Of a stretch of DNA of 35,076 nucleotides, positions 24,351 through 33,337 are shown piece after piece. The DNA lies in assembly GCF_013041805.1 (NCBI RefSeq), contig NZ_JABDRI010000009.1, positions 1-35,076 of the forward strand, written 5' to 3'. This stretch comes from Lutibacter sp. (GTDB lineage Bacteria; Bacteroidota; Bacteroidia; Flavobacteriales; Flavobacteriaceae). The translations under genes were made by a program, and so were the position numbers. The number at the start of each line of letters is the position of its first letter. The first letter of the stretch is position 1. The notes under the pieces were generated by a model. The model saw only the letters and a program-made list of their open reading frames with translations. It searched no databases and was not told the origin of the DNA.

Positions 24351-26786
24351 ATGGAGAATAAATTCAACTTTATTGAAAATAGAGCAGAACATATTTCAGA
24401 TATTAAAGATTATATTTTTCGAGTTTTAGCAAATTGGAAATGGTTTGTATTTACTGTTATAATAGCGTTAGGAATTGCTTATTATTTTAATATTTCCGCT
24501 CAAAAAATTTATGGTTTATCAACTACCATAGCTGTAAAAGAGAAACAAAACCCTCTTTTTTCATCGGGTACAAATATTGCTTTTAATTGGGGCGGAGTAA
24601 GCGATAAAGTAGAGTCTATTAGAAAATCATTAATATCTAGAACACACAATGAAAAGGTAGTTAGAAGGCTAAAATTTTATATTCAATATTTAAAAGAGGG
24701 GCGTTTTAGAAGTGAAGATGTTTACGGTAAAACAAATTTTGAAATTCAGCTTCAACCAAACCAATATCAATTGTTAAATACACCTATTAAGATTAATTTT
24801 ATTGACGATGAAAGTTTTAAATTATCCGTTGATTTTAACCTAGATTCACAATATAATTTAATCAATTATAAAGATGGTAGTACTAAAAAGCTATCGATTG
24901 AAAATGAAACTTTTAGTAGAACTTATTTAATTAATGAATATATTAATTTACCTTTTTTAAAAGCACAAATTGCTATTACCGATAGTTTAAAATCTTTAGA
25001 AGGTCAATCATTTTTTATACAGTTAAAAACAATAAATCAAACTACACAACAATATCAGAATATTAGAGCTAAAGGACTTGCAGGCACTTCATTGGTTGAA
25101 TTATCTTTAACAGGTGCAAATAAAAATAGAATTGTAGATTTTTTAAATAAGACAGTTGAAGTATTATCTGAATATGAATTAGAGCAAAAGACCAATTATG
25201 CTTATAGTACTAAACGATTTATTGACGCTCAGTTTAAAAATACTTCTGATAGCCTCAAACTAATAGAGGATAATATAGAAGATTTTAAAGAAAAAAATTC
25301 AATTTATAACTTATCAGCCGAGGGGGGTGTTATTTTTTCCGAAACTACAGGTTTAGATAAAATGCAAGAGCAATTAACTGATAGAATTGAATATTTAGAT
25401 AACTTAGAAAATTATATAAAATCAAATTCAGATTACACAAGAATACCAGCACCTGCAATTATAAATATTGAAGATGGTTCTATTGCTTCAATGGTTGGTG
25501 AACTTACCAGTCTTTCCATTAAAAAGGAAAAATTAAGAAATGAAGTTACATCAAATCATCCATCGTTAAAATTGGTAAATGATGAGATAGAAACAGCGAG
25601 AAATGTGTTGTTGGAAAATTTATCTTCACTAAAAGATGCTATTAAAGTGAATCTAAAAAATAGTGAGAGACGATTAAACACATATAATTATGAGTTGACA
25701 AAGCTACCAAACAAAGAACAGCAATTACTAAATTTTGAGCGTAAATATAGACTAACAGAATCTAATTTTGTTTTTCTAATGCAAAAACGTTATGAAGCAG
25801 ACATTGCTATTGCTGCGAGTGTATCAGATATCTCAGTTTTAGATTTAGCAAAAGACACTGGGCAAGGAGCTATTTTACCACGAGTGTCTTTTAATTATAT
25901 GATTGCTTTATTGCTTGGAATTATTTTACCTTTATTTGTGATAATTGCTAAAGAAATTTTAGACAATAAAGTGTATACTACAGAGGACATTGAAAGAATT
26001 TCTCCGATTCCGATTTTGGGAGTAATTGGTAAAAATATTGCAGAAAATAACTTAGCTGTTTATTTAAAACCTAAATCATCGGTTTCAGAATCTTTTAGAG
26101 GATTACGTTCAAATATTCAATTTTTATTTTCTAGAGATGTAAAAGATAAGTCAAAAACTATAATTGTCACTTCTTCTGTAAGTGGAGAAGGTAAAACATT
26201 TATATCTATAAATTTAGCTACCGTTTTTGCTTTAGGAGGTAAAAAAACCATTTTAGTTGGATTAGATTTACGTAAACCAAAAATATTTGGTGATTTTGAA
26301 ATAACAAATAAAAAAGGTGTTGTAAATTATTTGATTGGTGAAGAGAAACAAAGTGCAATAATTCAACATACTAAAATTGAAAATTTAGATGTTATTACAT
26401 CCGGACCTATACCTCCTAATCCATCAGAATTATTAATTGGAGATGCAACGGATGAACTGATGAAAAATTTAAAAGAACAATATGATTATATTATTTTAGA
26501 TACACCTCCAATTGGCTTAGTTTCAGACAGTTTGGAACTGGTAAAATACGCTGATTCTACTATTTATGTTGTAAGGCAAGGGTATTCAGAGAAAGGAATG
26601 CTTAAAATGATTAATGATAAATACCGCAAGCAAGAGATCTCTAATATTAGTATAGTTTTAAATGATTTTAAAGTAAAATCAAAATACGGTTATGGTTACG
26701 GTTATGGTTATGGAAAATATGCAAATGGTTATCATGAAGTTGAAGAAATGTCTTTTCTAAAAAAATTATTTAGATTTAAAAAATAG
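24351..26786 (+). CDS. wzc: Polysaccharide co-polymerase and tyrosine autokinase (Wzc-like)
   Basis: An 811-residue fusion. Membrane helix 1 is at about 31-46 and helix 2 at about 517-540 (MIALLLGIILPLFVIIA); between them lies the Wzz-type periplasmic domain with coiled coils. The C-terminal cytoplasmic BY-kinase domain has Walker A VSGEGKTFISINLA near 608, Walker A' LVGLDLRKPKIFGDF, and Walker B YIILDTPPIGLVSD. The end carries a tyrosine cluster with YGYGYGYGKY, the autophosphorylation tail that controls chain length and export. Partner of the upstream Wza. It converges with hutI, with eight bases between the stops. Confidence 0.95.
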   Translation: MENKFNFIENRAEHISDIKDYIFRVLANWKWFVFTVIIALGIAYYFNISAQKIYGLSTTIAVKEKQNPLFSSGTNIAFNWGGVSDKVESIRKSLISRTHNEKVVRRLKFYIQYLKEGRFRSEDVYGKTNFEIQLQPNQYQLLNTPIKINFIDDESFKLSVDFNLDSQYNLINYKDGSTKKLSIENETFSRTYLINEYINLPFLKAQIAITDSLKSLEGQSFFIQLKTINQTTQQYQNIRAKGLAGTSLVELSLTGANKNRIVDFLNKTVEVLSEYELEQKTNYAYSTKRFIDAQFKNTSDSLKLIEDNIEDFKEKNSIYNLSAEGGVIFSETTGLDKMQEQLTDRIEYLDNLENYIKSNSDYTRIPAPAIINIEDGSIASMVGELTSLSIKKEKLRNEVTSNHPSLKLVNDEIETARNVLLENLSSLKDAIKVNLKNSERRLNTYNYELTKLPNKEQQLLNFERKYRLTESNFVFLMQKRYEADIAIAASVSDISVLDLAKDTGQGAILPRVSFNYMIALLLGIILPLFVIIAKEILDNKVYTTEDIERISPIPILGVIGKNIAENNLAVYLKPKSSVSESFRGLRSNIQFLFSRDVKDKSKTIIVTSSVSGEGKTFISINLATVFALGGKKTILVGLDLRKPKIFGDFEITNKKGVVNYLIGEEKQSAIIQHTKIENLDVITSGPIPPNPSELLIGDATDELMKNLKEQYDYIILDTPPIGLVSDSLELVKYADSTIYVVRQGYSEKGMLKMINDKYRKQEISNISIVLNDFKVKSKYGYGYGYGYGKYANGYHEVEEMSFLKKLFRFKK

Positions 26787-26794
26787 TAATTTCC

Positions 26795-28030
26795 TTAGAC
26801 TAAATTTCCTTCAATATAGACACTTTCTATTTGGTTATTGCCAAAAGAATAAGGAATAAACCCGTAACTTGGAATTGGTTTAGTGATTATAAAATTAGCT
26901 TTTTTACCAATACAAATACTGCCATGAGTTTTCTCTAAACCCATTGCATACGCACCGTTAATAGTCGCTGCGTTAATTGCTTCTTCAGGTGTCATTTTCA
27001 TTTTTATGCAAGCTGTTGATACTACAAAATTCATGTTTCCAGATGGGGTTGATCCAGGGTTGTAGTCAGATGCTAACGCTAGTGGTAAACCAGCATCAAT
27101 CATTTTTCTAGCAGGAGTGTATGGAATACTTAAAAAATAAGAGCAGGAAGGTAAGGCAACAGGCATTGTGTTTGAATTTTTTAGCGTTTCAATATCTTCA
27201 TTTCGCATTTCTTCTAAATGATCAACAGAAAGAGCATTAAATTTGACTCCTGCTTGAACACCACCAATAGCATTAAACTGATTGACATGAATTTTTGGAA
27301 TAAGTCCATATGTTGCCGAGGCTTCCAATAAGCGTTCAGTATCTTTAACAGAAAAATAACCAGTTTCACAAAAAATATCAATAAAATTAGCTAACTTTTC
27401 TTTCGCGACAATTGGAAGAATTTCTTGAATAACAATATCTAAATACTCCTTTTTGTTATTTTTAAATTCAGAAGGTAAAGCATGAGCACCTAAAAAAGTT
27501 GCTTTTATGGTAATTGGAAAGTCGTTATTTAATTTTCGAATGACTCTAAGCATTTTTAATTCGGATTGTTTGGTTAGTCCATAGCCCGATTTTATTTCAA
27601 CAGCACCTGTTCCTAATTTCATAATTTCATGAATACGAATAGCCGATTGCTCGTATAAATCATTTTCAGAAGTAGCTTGTAATTTTTTTGCAGAATTTAA
27701 AATGCCACCACCTTTAATAGCAATTTCTTCATATGAAAGGCCATTAATTCTATCAATAAATTCTTGTTCTCTATTGCCAGCAAAAACTATATGAGTATGG
27801 CTATCGCACCAAGTTGGTAATATAATTTTCCCAGAAACATCAATACATTCTACAGAATTAAATTTTGGCATATTTTCCATTTTGCCAAAATCTTTTATTA
27901 AATTATTTTCAATGAGTAAATAGGCATTCTTAATTGTAGGTAGTAGTTTCATATCTGTGCTACACACCATTTTTTTTGGTCTATCTTCAACTTGAACAAG
28001 TTCCTTAATATTTACAAATAATGTACTCAT
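26795..28030 (-). CDS. hutI: Imidazolonepropionase
   Basis: A 411-residue amidohydrolase that opens 4-imidazolone-5-propanoate to N-formimino-L-glutamate in histidine breakdown. The metal site DSHTHIVFAGNREQEF is near residue 72. The EIKSGYGLTKQSELKMLRVI block, ATFLGAHALPSEF and LALASDYNPGSTPSGNMNF (with the final Asp) are all diagnostic. Full length for the family. The neighbouring hut genes (hutH, hutU, hutG) are not in this window, so it stands alone. A -7 box lies at 28052-28059. Confidence 0.96.
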   Translation of the reverse strand: MSTLFVNIKELVQVEDRPKKMVCSTDMKLLPTIKNAYLLIENNLIKDFGKMENMPKFNSVECIDVSGKIILPTWCDSHTHIVFAGNREQEFIDRINGLSYEEIAIKGGGILNSAKKLQATSENDLYEQSAIRIHEIMKLGTGAVEIKSGYGLTKQSELKMLRVIRKLNNDFPITIKATFLGAHALPSEFKNNKKEYLDIVIQEILPIVAKEKLANFIDIFCETGYFSVKDTERLLEASATYGLIPKIHVNQFNAIGGVQAGVKFNALSVDHLEEMRNEDIETLKNSNTMPVALPSCSYFLSIPYTPARKMIDAGLPLALASDYNPGSTPSGNMNFVVSTACIKMKMTPEEAINAATINGAYAMGLEKTHGSICIGKKANFIITKPIPSYGFIPYSFGNNQIESVYIEGNLV

Positions 28031-28051
28031 AGTTCCAATAATTTTCTAAAT

Positions 28052-28059
28052 CAAATATA
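28052..28059 (-). promoter_or_regulatory. Candidate -7 box for hutI
   Basis: The minus strand reads TATATTTG, a full match, 21 bases before the ATG. No -33 match at the usual distance. Confidence 0.45.
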
Positions 28060-28151
28060 CAGCAATTTTTGAACCTATTAACTAAATCGATTTCGTGATA
28101 ATAGTAGCAATTATTTAATAGAATTTATAAGGAAAAATGGCAATATTGAAG

Positions 28152-28159
28152 TAACTTTG
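28152..28159 (+). promoter_or_regulatory. Candidate -7 box for pta-ackA
   Basis: TAACTTTG, a full match to TAnnTTTG, 15 bases before the pta ATG. Implies a very short leader. No clear -33 element. Confidence 0.5.
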
Positions 28160-28174
28160 CAAAAATTTTAAGTA

Positions 28175-30271
28175 ATGAATAAAGCCATATACATAGCAAC
28201 AAGTGAAGCCAATAGTGGTAAGTCTATTGTTTCATTAGGTCTTATGAGAATGTTATTAGGGAAAACAGCTAAAGTTGGATACTTTAGGCCTATTATTGAT
28301 GATGTTTCAAAAGGCAAAAAAGACAATCATATTAATACAATTATTTCTCATTTTGAGCTAAACATAAATCCAGATGAGGCTTATGCATTTACTCGTACGC
28401 AGTTTATTAATAAACGAAATGAAGGTAAAGAAGGAGAAATTTTTGATACTATAATTAAAAAGTATAAAGCATTAGAAGAAAAGTGCGACTTTATGTTGGT
28501 TGAAGGTTCTGATTTTTCTGGAGAAGGAACTGCAATTGAATTGGATACAAATATTTTGATAGCAAAAAATTTAGGTATTCCAGTAGTTATTGTTTCTAGT
28601 GGAGTAGGTAAAACCTTGGATGAGTTTATTAATGGCTTACACATAGCTTATGATTCATTTAAAGAAAGAGAAGTTGAAGTTTTAGCAGTTGTAGCAAATA
28701 AAGTTAAAGAAGAAAATATTGAACTTGTTAAAACTAGAGTTGAGAAAAATTTACCAAAAAGTGTTTTAGTGAATGTAATTCCAATTATACAATCATTAAA
28801 TAATCCAACAGTTAAAGAAATTGGAAAAGCAATTGGTGCAAAAATATTATTTGGTAAAGATAATATTAACAATCAATCTGCTAGTTTTAAGGTGGGTGCT
28901 ATGCAATTAAGAAATTATTTAACTCATATAGAAGAAAATAGTTTAATTATTACACCAGGAGATAGAGCAGATATTATTTTGGGAGCATTACAAGCGAATA
29001 TTTCTACAAACTATCCTAAAATTTCAGGAATTGTTCTAACGGGTGGCATTTTACCTGATGAACCAATTATTAAATTAATTGAAGGGTTATCTCAAATTGT
29101 CCCAATTTTATCGGCAAAAGAAGGAACATTTGAAATTGCAAATAAAATAGGAGGTGTTAGATCACATATGTACGCTGGTAATAAGAGAAAAATAGGTACT
29201 TCTTTAAATATATTTGATAAATACGTCGAATTGGAAAAATTAAATGAAAAATTAATTTCATTTCAAAATGATGGAGGTATAACTCCTAGAATGTTCCAAT
29301 ATAATTTATTAAAAAGAGCTAAAACTGTTCGTAAACATATTGTTTTGCCTGAAGGAAATGATGATAGAATTATAACAGCTGTTTGTAGATTAGTTGAAAT
29401 GGATATTGTTGATTTAACAATTCTTGGAGATGAGGCTAAAATTGCAAATAAAATTATTAGACTTGGTTTAAAATTAGATCTTGAGAAAGTACAAATTATC
29501 AATCCTATTAAATCTGAATATTTCGAAGATTTTAAAAATACATTGTATGAATTAAGAAAAAATAAAGGATTAACTATTGATATGGCTGAAGACTTAATTG
29601 GTGATGTTTCTTATTTTGGAACTATGATGGTCTATAAAGGTTTAGCTGACGGAATGGTTTCAGGAGCCGCTCATACTACCCAACACACGATTAAACCAGC
29701 TTTACAATTTATAAAAACGAAACCAGGAGTTTCTGTTGTTTCTTCTATATTTTTTATGTGCTTAGATGATCGTGTTTCTGTTTTTGGCGATTGTGCTATT
29801 AATCCAAACCCAAATGCAGAACAATTGGCTGAAATTGCAATTTCTTCTGCAGACTCAAGTAAAAACTTTGGAATGGATCCGAAAATTGCAATGCTTTCAT
29901 ATTCATCTGGAGCCTCTGGAAAGGGAGCTGATGTTGATATTGTGAGAAGAGCAACTGAAATCGTTAAAGAATTACGTCCAGATTTAAAAGTGGAAGGTCC
30001 TATTCAATATGATGCTGCGGTTGACGCTTCTGTAGGAAAAAGTAAAATGCCAGATTCTGAAGTAGCTGGGCAAGCAAACGTTTTAATTTTTCCTGATTTA
30101 AATACAGGAAATAATACATATAAAGCCGTTCAGCGTGAAACAGGTGCTTTAGCAATTGGTCCAATGTTACAAGGTTTAAATAAACCAGTGAACGATTTAA
30201 GTAGAGGATGTACAGTAGATGATATTTTTAACACAGTTGTTTTAACAGCAATACAAGCACAAGGTATTTAA
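28175..30271 (+). CDS. pta: Phosphate acetyltransferase
   Basis: A 698-residue enzyme that interconverts acetyl-CoA and acetyl phosphate. The N-terminal half is the P-loop (BioD/CobQ-like) and DRTGG regulatory part: YIATSEANSGKSIVSLGL at the start, and ITPGDRADIILGALQA in the middle. The catalytic phosphotransacetylase domain begins at about 370 (KHIVLPEGNDDRIITAVCR) and contains MVSGAAHTTQHTIKPALQ, AMLSYSSGASGKGADVD and VEGPIQYDAAVD. Long type II Pta, as in E. coli. ackA follows one base after the stop, so the two are one operon and make ATP from acetyl-CoA or activate acetate. Confidence 0.97.
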   Translation: MNKAIYIATSEANSGKSIVSLGLMRMLLGKTAKVGYFRPIIDDVSKGKKDNHINTIISHFELNINPDEAYAFTRTQFINKRNEGKEGEIFDTIIKKYKALEEKCDFMLVEGSDFSGEGTAIELDTNILIAKNLGIPVVIVSSGVGKTLDEFINGLHIAYDSFKEREVEVLAVVANKVKEENIELVKTRVEKNLPKSVLVNVIPIIQSLNNPTVKEIGKAIGAKILFGKDNINNQSASFKVGAMQLRNYLTHIEENSLIITPGDRADIILGALQANISTNYPKISGIVLTGGILPDEPIIKLIEGLSQIVPILSAKEGTFEIANKIGGVRSHMYAGNKRKIGTSLNIFDKYVELEKLNEKLISFQNDGGITPRMFQYNLLKRAKTVRKHIVLPEGNDDRIITAVCRLVEMDIVDLTILGDEAKIANKIIRLGLKLDLEKVQIINPIKSEYFEDFKNTLYELRKNKGLTIDMAEDLIGDVSYFGTMMVYKGLADGMVSGAAHTTQHTIKPALQFIKTKPGVSVVSSIFFMCLDDRVSVFGDCAINPNPNAEQLAEIAISSADSSKNFGMDPKIAMLSYSSGASGKGADVDIVRRATEIVKELRPDLKVEGPIQYDAAVDASVGKSKMPDSEVAGQANVLIFPDLNTGNNTYKAVQRETGALAIGPMLQGLNKPVNDLSRGCTVDDIFNTVVLTAIQAQGI

Positions 30272-30272
30272 A

Positions 30273-31457
30273 ATGAAAATTTTAGTAATAAACTCAGGTA
30301 GTTCTTCCATTAAATATCAGTTATTTAAAATGCCTCAAGAAGAAGTTATTTGTTCGGGATTGGTAGAACGTATTGGTTTAAATGATGCCGAAGTTCATTA
30401 CAAATCTACAAGTAATACTATTGATGAAGTATTAGATATTCCAAACCATAAAATTGGTTTAGAAAAAGTTGTAACTCTTTTGCTAGATGAGAAGGTTGGA
30501 GTTATCAAGTCTACTTCAGAAATTGAAGCAGTTGGGCATAGGGTTGTGCACGGAGGAAGCACTTTTTCTAAAACAACTATAGTTAATAAGGAAGTTAAAA
30601 ATAAAATTAAAGAACTCTTTTCATTGGCTCCACAACATAATCCTGCAAATTACGAGGGAATTGTTGTTGCGGAAGCTATGTTTCCAAATGCAAAGCAAAT
30701 TGCAGTTTTTGATACGGCTTTTCATCAAACAATACCTGTTGAAGCTTATAAATATGCTATTCCTAATAAGTTTTTAACTGAAGAAAATATTCGCTTGTAT
30801 GGTTTTCATGGTACAAGTCATAAATATGTTTCCGAAAAGGCTATTGACTATTTAGGACTGGATAAATCTAAAATTATTACCATTCATTTAGGAAACGGTT
30901 GTAGTATGACTGCAATTAAAAATGGTAAAAGTATTGATCACACCCTTGGATTTGGCCCTGTGACAGGATTAATTATGGGAAGTAGAAGTGGAGATATTGA
31001 TCACGCAATTATTTTTCATTTAGTAAATAATTTAGGATATTCTTTAGATGAGGTGAATACGATGCTTCAAAAAGAAAGTGGAATGTTTGGTCTAACAGGT
31101 TTTAGTGATTTAAGAGATATTGAAGCTGAAGCTGAAAAAGGCAATAAAGAATGTCAACTAGCTTTAGAAATGAATGCTTATCGAATCAAAAAGTATATTG
31201 GTTCTTATGCTACAATAATGAATGGGCTAGATGCAATTATTTTTACAGCCGGAATTGGTGAAAACTCAATTACCATCAGAAGATTAGTCTGCACCAATAT
31301 GGATTATTTAGGAATTGAATTGGATGAAGCAAAAAATGATATTAGAGCTAAAAAAATAACCGAAATTCAAAAAGAATCGGCGAAAACTAAAATTTTAATT
31401 ATTCCAACCAACGAAGAAGTTGAGATTGCAAAGCAATCTTTTGAATTGATTAATTAA
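30273..31457 (+). CDS. ackA: Acetate kinase
   Basis: A 394-residue kinase of the ASKHA fold that makes acetate and ATP from acetyl phosphate. Signature 1 is VINSGSSSIKYQLF at the N-terminus; signature 2 is YGFHGTSHKYVSEKAI. HRVVHGG, the GNGCSMTAIKNGKSIDHTLGF phosphate block and FTAGIGENS complete the active site. Length is standard. One base after pta and followed by a strong bidirectional terminator. Confidence 0.97.
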   Translation: MKILVINSGSSSIKYQLFKMPQEEVICSGLVERIGLNDAEVHYKSTSNTIDEVLDIPNHKIGLEKVVTLLLDEKVGVIKSTSEIEAVGHRVVHGGSTFSKTTIVNKEVKNKIKELFSLAPQHNPANYEGIVVAEAMFPNAKQIAVFDTAFHQTIPVEAYKYAIPNKFLTEENIRLYGFHGTSHKYVSEKAIDYLGLDKSKIITIHLGNGCSMTAIKNGKSIDHTLGFGPVTGLIMGSRSGDIDHAIIFHLVNNLGYSLDEVNTMLQKESGMFGLTGFSDLRDIEAEAEKGNKECQLALEMNAYRIKKYIGSYATIMNGLDAIIFTAGIGENSITIRRLVCTNMDYLGIELDEAKNDIRAKKITEIQKESAKTKILIIPTNEEVEIAKQSFELIN

Positions 31458-31473
31458 ATCAATTTTACCTTAT

Positions 31474-31506
31474 AAAAAAAGCATTGAGAATTCTCAATGC
31501 TTTTTT
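31474..31506. terminator. Bidirectional terminator between ackA and fumC
   Basis: A perfect 20-base palindrome (31481-31500, GCATTGAGAA/TTCTCAATGC), flanked by A7 (31474-31480) and T6 (31501-31506). It can end both convergent transcripts. Confidence 0.9.
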
Positions 31507-31526
31507 ATTTTTATGAATTTTTGAAT

Positions 31527-32924
31527 TTATTTCAGCGAACCAATCATATCCTCTGGTTTTACCCATTCATCATATTCTTCTGGTGTTACATAACCTAAGC
31601 GAACCGCTTCTTCTTTTAAAGTAGTTCCGTTTGTATGTGCTGTATTTGCAATTTCTGCGGCTTTATAGTAGCCTATTTTAGTATTTAAAGCAGTAACTAA
31701 CATTAAAGAGTTGTTTACTAATTCATTAATACGAGCGTGATTAGGTTCAATACCTACAGCACAATTATCATTAAAACTTAAGCAAGCATCACCTAATAAA
31801 CGAGCAGATTGTAAGAAGTTTACAGCCATTACAGGTTTAAATACGTTTAATTCGTAATGTCCTTGAGTTCCACCTACAGTAATCGTAACATCATTACCCA
31901 TTACTTGAGCACAAACCATTGTTAATGCTTCAGCTTGTGTAGGATTTACTTTTCCTGGCATAATTGAACTACCAGGTTCATTTGCAGGCAACATTAATTC
32001 ACCAATACCAGAACGCGGCCCTGATGCCATCATACGAATGTCATTTGCAATTTTATTCAACGAGACAGCAAGTTGCTTTAAAGCGCCATGACTTTCAACA
32101 ATTGCATCGTGTGAAGCAAGTGCTTCAAATTTATTCTCTGCAGTTATAAATGGTAATCCTGTAAAATCAGCAATCTTTTTTGCAACTACTACATCATATC
32201 CTTTTGGAGTATTTAATCCAGTACCTACGGCTGTTCCTCCCAATGCTAATTCTGCTAGATGAGGCAGGGTGTTTTTTAACGCTTTTAAACCATGATTTAA
32301 TTGAGAAACATAACCTGAAAATTCTTGGCCAATAGTTAAAGGTGTGGCATCCATTAAGTGTGTACGACCAATTTTAACAACATCTTTAAATTCTTCTGAT
32401 TTAGCTTGAAGTGTATCTCGAAGGCTTTCAATACCTGGAATTGTAGTATCAATAATCATTTTATAGCAAGCAATATGCATTCCTGTTGGGTATGTATCAT
32501 TACTTGATTGAGATTTGTTAACATCATCATTTGGTTGAATAATTTTTTCACCTTCACCAATTACTCTACCTGAAATTTCTTGCGCACGATTCGCAATTAC
32601 TTCATTACAGTTCATATTGCTTTGAGTACCTGAACCAGTTTGCCAAACAACTAAAGGAAATTGATCATCTAATTTTCCTTCTAAAATTTCATCACATACT
32701 GTTGAAATTAAATCTCTTTTGTCTTTAGGTAAGACACCTAGTTCGCAGTTTGCATGGGCAGCAGCTTTTTTAAGATAAGCAAAGCCATAAACTACTTCTA
32801 ATGGCATAGAACCTGCAGGTCCAATTTTAAAGTTATTTCTTGAACGTTCAGTTTGAGCTCCCCAATACTTATCAGCAGGAACTTGAACATTTCCCATAGT
32901 GTCTTTTTCTATTCTATATTTCAT
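31527..32924 (-). CDS. fumC: Fumarate hydratase class II
   Basis: A 465-residue class II fumarase of the TCA cycle, interconverting fumarate and malate without a metal cofactor. N-terminus [20 protein letters not shown] is the usual start; [31 protein letters not shown], the [17 protein letters not shown] block and the signature [17 protein letters not shown] are present. The frame also runs 11 codons further to an ATG at 32957, but the -7 box at 32955-32962 covers that codon and the transcript should start downstream of it. The start at 32924 is therefore preferred. Confidence 0.97.
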   Translation of the reverse strand: MKYRIEKDTMGNVQVPADKYWGAQTERSRNNFKIGPAGSMPLEVVYGFAYLKKAAAHANCELGVLPKDKRDLISTVCDEILEGKLDDQFPLVVWQTGSGTQSNMNCNEVIANRAQEISGRVIGEGEKIIQPNDDVNKSQSSNDTYPTGMHIACYKMIIDTTIPGIESLRDTLQAKSEEFKDVVKIGRTHLMDATPLTIGQEFSGYVSQLNHGLKALKNTLPHLAELALGGTAVGTGLNTPKGYDVVVAKKIADFTGLPFITAENKFEALASHDAIVESHGALKQLAVSLNKIANDIRMMASGPRSGIGELMLPANEPGSSIMPGKVNPTQAEALTMVCAQVMGNDVTITVGGTQGHYELNVFKPVMAVNFLQSARLLGDACLSFNDNCAVGIEPNHARINELVNNSLMLVTALNTKIGYYKAAEIANTAHTNGTTLKEEAVRLGYVTPEEYDEWVKPEDMIGSLK

Positions 32925-32954
32925 AATATTATGTTTATCTAAATTTCTGATTAA

Positions 32955-32988
32955 CAAAGTTACAAGCTAAATTTTTTAGTGTATCAAA
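32955..32988 (-). promoter_or_regulatory. Promoter of fumC
   Basis: The minus strand reads TTTG (32985-32988), 22 bases, then TAACTTTG (32955-32962), both matching the consensus. The leader is about 25 bases. Confidence 0.65.
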
Positions 32989-33052
32989 ATTGCATAATTT
33001 TTTTGATTAATTTAGTGAGAAATGTCACGTATAAAAAAAATTAAAAGAAGTG

Positions 33053-33081
33053 TTGTTTATTAAAAATAAATATTATTTTTG
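33053..33081 (+). promoter_or_regulatory. Promoter of the small membrane protein gene
   Basis: TTG (33053-33055), 18 bases, then TATTTTTG (33074-33081). Both match; the ATG is 30 bases on. Confidence 0.65.
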
Positions 33082-33111
33082 TAAAAACATATAAGCAAGA
33101 ACGTATTAATT

Positions 33112-33282
33112 ATGGATTTATCACAATTTTCTGGATTTTTAGTATTTTTAACCATTTTGACAATGGGATTTTGGTTAATGATTTTATTAATTACATTTAT
33201 TATTCCTTACTGGTTGGTGGGATATTTTAAAGAGGCTTGGAAATATAGAAAAGAAGATAAACTTGCTGCAAAAAAAGAATAA
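33112..33282 (+). CDS. Small membrane protein of unknown function (56 aa)
   Basis: A 56-codon gene with its own promoter (33053-33081) and terminator (33301-33334), which supports it as real. A polar start (MDLSQFSG) leads to about 26 hydrophobic residues (residues 9-36; for example FLVFLTILTMGFWLMILLI), then IPYWLVGYFKEAWKYRKEDK and a Lys/Ala-rich tail AAKKE. The order suggests one long or two short membrane helices with a basic cytoplasmic tail. I do not recognise a family. It is convergent with the receptor gene. Confidence 0.7.
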   Translation: MDLSQFSGFLVFLTILTMGFWLMILLITFIIPYWLVGYFKEAWKYRKEDKLAAKKE

Positions 33283-33300
33283 TTTATTTTAAGATATAAA

Positions 33301-33334
33301 AAAAGGGATAGTTAAATTTACTATCCCTTTTTTT
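33301..33334. terminator. Bidirectional terminator between the small gene and the receptor gene
   Basis: Arms AAAGGGATAGT (33302-33312) and ACTATCCCTTT (33320-33330) with a seven-base loop, followed by a T-run on plus and by an A-rich stretch on the other side. Serves both convergent genes. Confidence 0.85.
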
Positions 33335-33337
33335 ATG

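Noticed and set aside
26685-26722. Simple tandem repeat of GGTTATGGTTAC type
   Set aside because: Not a microsatellite of its own: it encodes the YG-rich autophosphorylation tail of Wzc.
31527-32957. Longer fumC start at 32957 (11 extra residues)
   Set aside because: The extra codons overlap the promoter -7 box; the family begins at the MKYRIEKDT start at 32924.
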